Below are positions 1-5,121 of a DNA stretch of 6,383 nt, piece by piece. The translations under genes were made by a program, and so were the position numbers. The stretch is from assembly GCA_964564165.1 (NCBI GenBank), contig CAZLZZ010000181.1:1-6383 (forward strand), written 5' to 3'. Within the stretch, counting starts at the first letter, position 1. Every line of letters begins with the position of its first letter. The DNA is from NORP309 sp964564165 (GTDB lineage Bacteria; Pseudomonadota; Gammaproteobacteria; Xanthomonadales; Marinicellaceae). Under the pieces are notes generated by a model, which did not search any database, was not told where the DNA came from, and was given only the letters and a program-made list of their open reading frames with translations.

Positions 1-99
1 TAAATAAATTAGATTTTGATCTCTCTCTTGTCTGATTTTGTTTACAGTTTTTTTTTGCTAAGATTTCTTGCCTCTAATTCAGTATTTTAAATAAAACAA
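1..99. other. AT-rich leader/intergenic stretch with no gene
   Basis: I see no reading frame with coding character on either strand here. It contains a run of nine T (about 49-57), but no GC-rich stem precedes it, so I do not call a terminator. It is upstream sequence for the metal operon that begins at the promoter at 100. Confidence 0.5.
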
Positions 100-131
100 T
101 TGACCCTGTAGCACACTTTAGGGTTTAAAAT
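100..131 (+). promoter_or_regulatory. MerR-type metal-responsive promoter with operator dyad
   Basis: The -35 hexamer TTGACC (100-105) and the -10 TAAAAT (126-131) are separated by 20 bp. This overlong spacer is the hallmark of promoters that MerR-family activators untwist. The spacer region holds an imperfect dyad, ACCCT (103-107) and AGGGT (120-124), with inner TAG/CTTTA symmetry. It closely resembles the operators known for CadR, PbrR and ZntR. Transcription would start near 137-139, only about 16 bases before the regulator ATG, so the regulator likely autoregulates itself and the permease from this one promoter. The architecture is visible directly; the metal identity is inference. Confidence 0.85.
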
Positions 132-154
132 AGGCTTTTCAAATTGAGATAGCA

Positions 155-550
155 ATGAAAATAGGCGAACTTTCCTCATCTGTTGGATTAGATATTCAAA
201 CATTAAGGTACTACGAAACAAAAGGCTTGTTGAATAAACCAAAGCGTTTGGTCAACGGTTATCGTGACTATTCCGAAAATGCCATTACACGATTGCAGTT
301 TATCAAACAAGCCAAGTTGGTGGGTTTTACCCTCAGAGAAATCAAAGAGCTATTGGCGATTCAGGTCACTAAAGATGCGCATACTTGCCAAGAAGTCAAA
401 GCATTCACTCAAATCAAGTTGCAAGAAATTGAGAATAAAATCAATGACCTTTTGCACATTAAAAGTGCTTTAAAGAAAATACATACTTCTTGTTGTGGCG
501 GTAACGAAACCGCTGTCCATTGTTCCATTTTATCTGCACTGGAGAGTTAA
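155..550 (+). CDS. MerR-family Zn/Cd/Pb-type metal-sensing transcriptional regulator (ZntR/CadR/PbrR-like)
   Basis: This is a 131-residue MerR-family activator, the usual length for ZntR, CadR and PbrR proteins. Residues 1-20 (MKIGEL...TLRYYE) are the classic N-terminal helix-turn-helix, followed by the wing (about 30-48, NGYRDYSE) and a second HTH-like segment (about 47-67, FTLREIKELL). Residues about 78-110 form the long antiparallel dimerisation helix. Metal ligands are visible: Cys78 at the start of the dimer helix, the Cys113-Cys114 pair in the C-terminal loop, and His122-Cys123. This matches the Cys79/Cys114/Cys115/His119/Cys124 layout of E. coli ZntR and excludes a CueR-type copper site, which has two Cys near residues 112 and 120 and no Cys at 79. 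The protein should bind the 100-131 promoter as a dimer and activate the operon when Zn(II), Cd(II) or Pb(II) is in excess. The ATG at 155 has only a weak upstream GAG; homology of the first residues fixes the start. The stop lies two bases before the permease ATG, so translation is likely coupled. Confidence 0.9.
   Translation: MKIGELSSSVGLDIQTLRYYETKGLLNKPKRLVNGYRDYSENAITRLQFIKQAKLVGFTLREIKELLAIQVTKDAHTCQEVKAFTQIKLQEIENKINDLLHIKSALKKIHTSCCGGNETAVHCSILSALES
541..546 (+). promoter_or_regulatory. Ribosome binding site that fixes the permease start
   Basis: GGAGAG lies six bases before the ATG at 553 and overlaps the last codons of the regulator gene. It supports ATG 553 over the in-frame upstream TTG at 520, which has no Shine-Dalgarno and would put a polar stretch before the first membrane segment. 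Confidence 0.75.
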
Positions 551-552
551 TT

Positions 553-1716
553 ATGATAATTTTTTTTAATAATTTGTATTCCTTGGCATTAGATGCCTCT
601 TTTTGGTTGGTCATTGGCTTGTTCATTGGTGGGCTATTTAAAACCTTAATTCCCACAGAGTTTTTACAAAAACATTTGAGCCAAGAAGGCTTTTCATCAA
701 TTGTTAAAGCGGCTATTTTAGGTGCGCCTTTGCCCTTGTGTTCATGTGGGGTTATTCCTGCAGCCATGGGTTTGCGAGAAGCAGGTGCTTCTAAACCTGC
801 AACTACCTCCTTTTTGGTTTCAACTCCCGAAACAGGTGTGGATTCTGTGTTTATCACCTATGCCATGATGGGTCCATTTATGGCTGTTTCTCGACCCATT
901 ATCGCCATAGTTTCGGCTATCACAGCGGGTACTTTGGTTAGTTTCTTTGACAATCAAATCGATGATGTGGTTGAAAAAAAAGTAGAAACCAGTTGTTGTG
1001 CTTCAAAAGTCAAAAAAGAAAAGCCCAAACCCGCCGCATGTTGTTCTACAGACAACCAAACCAATACAAGTGAAGTTCTTGTTCAGCAAGAAAGTCTACA
1101 GCAGGACACTAAAGAAGAAATATCCTGCTGTTCAAAAGAGCAAGAAACTGTTGAACAGTCCATTACCACAAAAGTAATCAGTGGGATTAAGTATGCTTTT
1201 ACTGACTTGTTCTACAATATAGTCTTCTGGTTGATTATTGGCATTACTTTTGCCGCTGTAGTAGAAACTTTTGTGCCCAGTGATATGTTAATAAAATATG
1301 GTGCGGGCTGGACAGGCATGTTGGTGATGTTGGTGGTCGGAATCCCTATGTATGTGTGTGCCACAGCCTCAACACCATTAGCAGCAGGTTTTTTATTGGC
1401 AGGTATCTCTCCGGGAGCCGTAATTGTTTTTCTCATGGCGGGCCCTGCCACCAATATGGCAACATTAGGTATTATTCAACAACAAATGGGTAAAAGAACC
1501 ATGGTTCTATACCTAACAGCAATCATGGTCGTGGCATTGATTAGTGGTTACATCGTTGATGCCCTAGTGGCATTGTGGGATATTGATATCTTTGAACATC
1601 TCAGTGTCAACCACGGTCATATTCCTGAGTTGTTACAGATTACTTCTTTGCTTTTGTTGTTTGTTTTGAGTATAAGGCATCTTATAAAGCCTAGGAATAA
1701 AGAAAGAGCCGTTTGA
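553..1716 (+). CDS. SO_0444-type Cu/Zn efflux permease (ArsP_1/DUF318 permease superfamily)
   Basis: This is a 387-residue inner-membrane permease. Hydrophobic segments cluster in two homologous halves: about 10-30, 50-72 and 100-135, then about 221-240, 255-300, 320-347 and 365-380. The halves are joined by a hydrophilic loop at about 136-205. The first half carries the signature APLPLCSCGVIPAA (Cys63-Ser-Cys65) with the nearby TSFLVSTPETGVDS. The second half has the matching element GIPMYVCATAS (Cys269) and FLMAGPATNMAT. These are the permease motifs shared by the ArsP_1/DUF318 superfamily and its SO_0444 Cu/Zn efflux branch. The central loop contains three Cys-Cys pairs (148-149, 163-164, 192-193) among charged residues, probably a metal-capturing segment. 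It is co-transcribed with a MerR sensor of Zn/Cd/Pb type two bases upstream, which argues for export of a soft divalent metal. ArsP-type organoarsenical export is the main alternative, but the neighbouring regulator is not ArsR. The family call is strong; the exact substrate is inferred. Confidence 0.85.
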   Translation: MIIFFNNLYSLALDASFWLVIGLFIGGLFKTLIPTEFLQKHLSQEGFSSIVKAAILGAPLPLCSCGVIPAAMGLREAGASKPATTSFLVSTPETGVDSVFITYAMMGPFMAVSRPIIAIVSAITAGTLVSFFDNQIDDVVEKKVETSCCASKVKKEKPKPAACCSTDNQTNTSEVLVQQESLQQDTKEEISCCSKEQETVEQSITTKVISGIKYAFTDLFYNIVFWLIIGITFAAVVETFVPSDMLIKYGAGWTGMLVMLVVGIPMYVCATASTPLAAGFLLAGISPGAVIVFLMAGPATNMATLGIIQQQMGKRTMVLYLTAIMVVALISGYIVDALVALWDIDIFEHLSVNHGHIPELLQITSLLLLFVLSIRHLIKPRNKERAV

Positions 1717-1728
1717 AGCGGCTCTTTC
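1702..1728. terminator. Bidirectional intrinsic terminator between convergent genes
   Basis: A perfect 10-bp stem, GAAAGAGCCG (1702-1711) with CGGCTCTTTC (1719-1728), closes a 7-base loop. The permease stop codon TGA (1714-1716) sits in the loop. On the + strand the stem runs into CTTTCAATTTAA; on the - strand it runs into CTTTCTTTATT. A modest T-rich tail therefore follows on both strands, fitting a shared terminator for the permease (+) and the protease (-), whose stop is 30 bases away. Confidence 0.8.
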
Positions 1729-1757
1729 AATTTAACTAAATCTCATTCAGTTCTTTA

Positions 1758-4148
1758 TTAATCAGGTGGAGGTGTTCCACCAAATGGTAGTTCTTGATTG
1801 ACTGAAACTGAAATATGTAATGGTGGTGATAACCCATTAATTTCAGTTAGTATAATATTTCCAAACGACATGCCAGTTGGGTTTGTTGGTACTCCAGTTG
1901 CCGTAATTGTAATCATTTGTAAAGTATTTGGAGTTGTCCCAACATCCTCAAAACCATTGTTAAAAATCACTCCTAAACCAAAGGCATCAATGGTGAATGT
2001 TGTAGGTAACACAGCTAAAGTAAAGGTTCCGTCAGTTTCAGTAGTCACTGTCCATTCACTGCCTGAAGGTAACTTGTTAGTTAATGTTCTAGTCCACTGG
2101 CAGGAAACGCCACAAGTTGAATCTCTAACACTGGGAAGGTTTAAAGTTTTTGGGTCACCGCCAGTGGCTGGGTTTGCTGCTAAATAATTGGCGAAAGTTT
2201 CATCCATCACAAGTCCAGCTTGGGCTGCAAAGGCAAGGTCAGCACGTCCGTTGCCTACATCGTCTATGTCAACTGGCGTAGTATTGTCTTCTTTTCTGCC
2301 TGTTTCATCGGCTGTCATTTGAATGGCTGAGTTTATTTCGGAAACTGTCCAAGTGGGTTGAGCAGCTTTCATTAGGGCTCCTACTCCCGCTAAATGAGGG
2401 CCAGACATAGATGTGCCGCTAATTGCACCAATTTCGCCGAACCCAGTAGGTGTCGCCCCATCAGTACTGACAGGAGCAAAAATAGTTACGCCTGGCGCTG
2501 TTATATTGGGTTTAGTGACATCAAAAGTCAAATTAGGTCCTCTTAAGCTAAAACCTGCTAAGATATCTCCAGCGGTAGCTGCTCCAACACCTGAGTTAAC
2601 AATTTGTCCTATATGACCAGAGCCAGTAGAAAGCCAAGTTCTTACTTGGTCGGCTTTAGCTGCATCCATATGTATAGCCGGTAAAACATGAAAATCTGCC
2701 ACTTCAGAGGTAGCACCACCTCCAATATTACCCAAGATAAGCCCTCCTGCGCCACCCGCTAAAATATTTGCTCCTTTTTCAACACGAGCTATGGCACCTC
2801 TATCACAAACGACAATTTCTCCATTCGTCCATGTCCCGGGTGGGAATGGATTTAAACATTGTTCAGGGTCAGCATCCCCATTTGCAAAATTACCTGCGTA
2901 TACAATTGTTTCTGGGCCATAATTACCAGTGTTTGATTGGCCGGCAAGCTCAGGGGGAGGGCTGACACCTCCAGTCATATTGGTTAATTCTCTATTGCCA
3001 TTGCGGTCATGTGTGCTTGCCGCAACTGACATTAGCCATGGACCTTTGTGACTAACATCGGCTATAGGGTTGCTATTGCCGGCTCTAGTGTTTCCAGCAC
3101 TTGCCGCAACAAATATTCCCGCATTGACGGCATCAAGAAATTGTCTGTCATTATCGTTCCATGGGAAATTGCCTCCTGATATAGAAAAATTTATGACATC
3201 AACCCCATCTTGGATGGCTCTGTCAATTCCTGCTGATGATGCACTACATGTATTCGCTTCACAGATATCATAGGCAATAATATTTGCGTGTGGAGCAACG
3301 CCTGATATTTGTGGAAATGCAATGTTGGAAGCTGTGGCGGGTTGAAAAAATGGACCGCTAAAAAAATTCCCGCCAGCAGTGCCTGCGGTGTGGCTGCCAT
3401 GGCCGTTGTTATCTTCAGGTGCGTCTGTATCAGTTGCAAGTGTAAATGCCCAGGCGCCAATCAATTTATTGTTGCAAACCACTTCAGCATTAGGTGGAGC
3501 AATTCCGTCATTATTTCCGCCAACACAATGTCCTACAAAATTACCATTTCCTAATGGATTGACATGAACATAACCATCATCGGGTCCAATTGCAGCAAAG
3601 GATGGGTGGTCTGTATTTATCCCAGTGTCAAGAACACCAATAGTAATTCCTTCACCTTGATTTGGAATCCCTGTAATAGGCACGGCTGAGCCATCCCATA
3701 TTTGATTTGCATTTATCCATTTAGGTCCTCTTTCAGTGTTTATATGATAAATAGGTTCTTTTATAACGCTAGATATATTGGGTAAATTTTTAATGACCTC
3801 AGCTTGTTCTTCAGATATATGAAGCATCATTCCATGGTACATGGCTTTATAATGATAAACCATTCTATAATCAGAGCCAATTGCACTTTTAATCTCAGTC
3901 TCTCTAGCATTTTTCACGGTATTTAAATATGAACTATATGCCTGCACTTCAGCAGAACGTGCTTCAAATTTTTTAGTCTTATTGACTTGCGGGCTAGTTG
4001 ATTCAATATTGTTGATTCCTCCAGAGTAATACAATAAACCTTGGTCATAAAATTTAACAACATAGTTAAATTTTTCCGCAGCAAAAGTAATTTGGCTGAA
4101 CAGAATCATTATTGATACTAATAACGTTATAAAATAATTTTTTCTCAT
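1758..4148 (-). CDS. Secreted subtilisin-like serine protease (S8 family) with I9 propeptide and PA insert
   Basis: A 796-residue exported endopeptidase. Residues 1-23 form a Sec signal peptide: MRKN, a hydrophobic core, then TFAA with likely cleavage before Glu25. Residues about 27-137 are an Inhibitor_I9-type propeptide that would chaperone folding and be removed. The catalytic domain spans about 150-645 with a full triad: Asp174 (GVLDTG), His250 (NNGHGSHTAGT) and Ser580 (SGTSMSGPH), plus oxyanion Asn353 (AASAGN). A PA (protease-associated) domain is inserted at about 400-515, between Asn353 and Ser580, as in cucumisin/lactocepin-type subtilases. Residues about 660-785 form a beta-rich, Fn3-like tail with Cys679 and Cys683, ending GGTPPPD. 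No membrane anchor, LPXTG or PEP-CTERM/GlyGly-CTERM tail is seen. The tail holds IFNNGFE (728-734). The start ATG (4148-4146) has a strong GGGAGAG site (4163-4157 on the minus strand) eight bases away. It is convergent with the metal operon and shares its terminator; I see no functional link to it. The frame is intact, unlike the genes to its right. Confidence 0.93.
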   Translation of the reverse strand: MRKNYFITLLVSIMILFSQITFAAEKFNYVVKFYDQGLLYYSGGINNIESTSPQVNKTKKFEARSAEVQAYSSYLNTVKNARETEIKSAIGSDYRMVYHYKAMYHGMMLHISEEQAEVIKNLPNISSVIKEPIYHINTERGPKWINANQIWDGSAVPITGIPNQGEGITIGVLDTGINTDHPSFAAIGPDDGYVHVNPLGNGNFVGHCVGGNNDGIAPPNAEVVCNNKLIGAWAFTLATDTDAPEDNNGHGSHTAGTAGGNFFSGPFFQPATASNIAFPQISGVAPHANIIAYDICEANTCSASSAGIDRAIQDGVDVINFSISGGNFPWNDNDRQFLDAVNAGIFVAASAGNTRAGNSNPIADVSHKGPWLMSVAASTHDRNGNRELTNMTGGVSPPPELAGQSNTGNYGPETIVYAGNFANGDADPEQCLNPFPPGTWTNGEIVVCDRGAIARVEKGANILAGGAGGLILGNIGGGATSEVADFHVLPAIHMDAAKADQVRTWLSTGSGHIGQIVNSGVGAATAGDILAGFSLRGPNLTFDVTKPNITAPGVTIFAPVSTDGATPTGFGEIGAISGTSMSGPHLAGVGALMKAAQPTWTVSEINSAIQMTADETGRKEDNTTPVDIDDVGNGRADLAFAAQAGLVMDETFANYLAANPATGGDPKTLNLPSVRDSTCGVSCQWTRTLTNKLPSGSEWTVTTETDGTFTLAVLPTTFTIDAFGLGVIFNNGFEDVGTTPNTLQMITITATGVPTNPTGMSFGNIILTEINGLSPPLHISVSVNQELPFGGTPPPD

Positions 4149-4403
4149 AATAACTTCTCTCCCATAATAGAATATTTTAGATTAAAGAAAACAAAACTAT
4201 ATAATGCTCTCAATTCAAACAACTCCTAATCTTATCATGTTTTTTGATGTGAGCATGTGTAAACAACCCTATAAAGGTGAACTTGGTACGATTCGTATAC
4301 TAGAAATACTAGAAATGTTATAAAATTTATGTTTAATTAACGTCACCAGTAAAGTCATAAGTGGTCAGTGCCTTTTTTAGTGGTTTATGGGATAATTCTT
4401 TTT
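4149..4403. other. Gene-free region upstream of the protease
   Basis: About 250 AT-rich bases with stops in all frames and no protein-like translation. The first 15 bases hold the protease Shine-Dalgarno (minus strand, 4157-4163), and the protease promoter should lie in this stretch. I could not pick a -35/-10 pair with good spacing. A 9-bp tandem duplication of TACTAGAAA occurs at 4298-4315. Confidence 0.5.
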
Positions 4404-4769
4404 TTAACAGAAACTATGAGAGCCATAAGCTGTGGTGTAAGTTCTATCTGCTAACAATTTTTTATCAATAGAAAAATTTAATTCATTCTCCCCCATGTAG
4501 TTGATTGAATTTTTAATCGCTTCGTGTTTTTCATAAGGACTGGCTTGTATTACTTGACTAATTAGATGCTCTTCAGTAATCCTTTTTTTGACTCTTTATC
4601 AGTATTGCCATCTCCTAAAGAAGAGCTTTTTAATACACGATCCTGAACTACATTAAACAGCTCATATTCATTGAGATTAATGGTTTGTTGTTTTTTTGCG
4701 TTATTGAATTTGTTTTTCAAGTTTCACAACACAAATCAAGCCTTCACCATTAGCATGCTCTGTCCGAAT
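4404..4769 (-). pseudogene. Remnant of an unidentified minus-strand protein gene, read only across three frames
   Basis: Three consecutive minus-strand segments give protein-like translations that join with single-base shifts. Segment C (4769-4701) reads RTEHANGEGLICVVKLEKQ and ends at an in-frame TAA (4703-4701). Segment B (from about 4706 to 4583) includes INLNEYELFNVVQDR and ends in ...KESKK at a run of seven A (4589-4583 on the minus strand). Segment A (4580-4404) has 58 codons, from ITEEHLISQV to GSHSFC, and then a natural TAA. One missing A in each of two places would fuse the three, giving about 120 residues that are charged, soluble and rich in Glu/Lys/Asn. No start codon or signal peptide is convincing and the 5' end is lost or unclear, so this is probably the C-terminal part of a decayed gene. 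I do not recognise the family. It lies upstream of the protease on the same strand, but a gap of about 255 bases makes an operon unlikely. Confidence that it was once coding is moderate. Confidence 0.5.
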
Positions 4770-4936
4770 TTACAATGTGGGTTTTTGCAGGAAGTGTTGA
4801 ATAAATAATTTTTTAATACAAATTCAATTCTTACTTATTTTTACAATCAAGACATAATATGTGGCTTTTCCATTAAGTATCATGTATTTTATTTGATGTT
4901 ATCATCAACTAGAAAACTGAACTATGAAGAAATATC

Positions 4937-4977
4937 TATTAATATTACATGGCTATGTACTTAACTCCTGTTTCACG
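4937..4977 (+). repeat. Left terminal inverted repeat of the MITE-like element
   Basis: It begins TATTAATATTACATG and ends CTGTTTCACG. It pairs with the reverse complement of 5081-5121 with three mismatches, all transitions (G/A, A/G, T/C). No pairing continues outside or inside these limits, so the boundaries are sharp. Confidence 0.9.
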
Positions 4978-4997
4978 TTGCAACCTATTGATTTAGA

Positions 4998-5020
4998 ATG
5001 TAATATATGGCATATTACAT
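4998..5020. repeat. Internal hairpin of the MITE-like element reusing the terminal 9-mer
   Basis: ATGTAATAT (4998-5006) and ATATTACAT (5012-5020) form a perfect 9-bp stem with a 5-base loop. The same 9-mer occurs in the left terminal repeat (4942-4950) and, inverted, in the right one (5108-5116), giving four alternating copies in 175 bases. The hairpin has no T tract and is AT-rich, so a terminator role is unlikely. It may be a second transposase or host-factor binding position, or a relic of internal rearrangement. Confidence 0.6.
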
Positions 5021-5080
5021 AAATCATTGATAAACCACTAGATTTGACTGGTATATATAGCTCTTTTGGTATCATTATTT

Positions 5081-5121
5081 CGTGGAACAGGAGCTAAGTA
5101 CATAGTCATGTAATATTAATA
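5081..5121 (-). repeat. Right terminal inverted repeat of the MITE-like element
   Basis: It begins CGTGGAACAGGAGC and ends GTAATATTAATA; it is the inverted partner of 4937-4977. Immediately after 5121 the sequence resumes as hydrolase signal-peptide codons (CTC CTT TCT TTT TCT). Confidence 0.9.

Larger units (their letters stand above)
4937..5121. mobile_element. MITE-like element with 41-bp terminal inverted repeats inserted in a signal-peptide coding sequence
   Basis: The 185-bp segment is bounded by 41-bp inverted repeats (4937-4977 and 5081-5121) that match at 38 of 41 positions; left-arm mismatches are at 4952, 4964 and 4973. It encodes no transposase; the interior of about 100 bases has only short frames. 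The outer octamer TATTAATA is present at both ends and is itself a palindrome, so it may be a target-site duplication of up to 8 bp flanking a 169-bp element (4945-5113), or part of the repeats. Either choice leaves the same empty site after removal, and that site restores the hydrolase signal peptide in frame. This is strong evidence of insertion. It would need a transposase in trans; I cannot assign the parent family. An 8-bp duplication would fit families such as IS1595 or ISL3, a TA or TTAA target others. Confidence 0.85.

Noticed and set aside
49..57. Run of nine T as the tail of a terminator from an upstream gene
   Set aside because: No stable stem precedes it, and no upstream coding frame is visible in the first 48 bases.
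520..552. In-frame upstream TTG start for the permease, adding 11 residues
   Set aside because: There is no Shine-Dalgarno before 520, it overlaps the regulator by 31 bases, and GGAGAG at 541-546 is ideally placed for ATG 553.
459..857. Open frame of 132 codons on the minus strand opposite the regulator and permease
   Set aside because: It lies antisense to two well-supported genes, with no recognisable protein motifs; a shadow frame.
1798..3567. Several open frames of 60-130 codons on the plus strand, and one on the minus strand, within the protease gene
   Set aside because: All overlap the protease, which has a full triad, signal peptide and PA domain; their translations are low-complexity shadows.
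4298..4316. Tandem 9-bp repeat TACTAGAAA
   Set aside because: Only two copies in AT-rich DNA; no operator symmetry, no third copy and no clear relation to a promoter.
4361..4403. Possible terminator for the minus-strand remnant (AGTGGT twice with T runs)
   Set aside because: The two AGTGGT copies are direct, not inverted, repeats, so no hairpin forms.
4924..5022. A 32-codon gene starting MKKYLLILHGYV
   Set aside because: Its first seven codons belong to the hydrolase signal peptide and the rest is the inverted-repeat element read through to a chance TAA.
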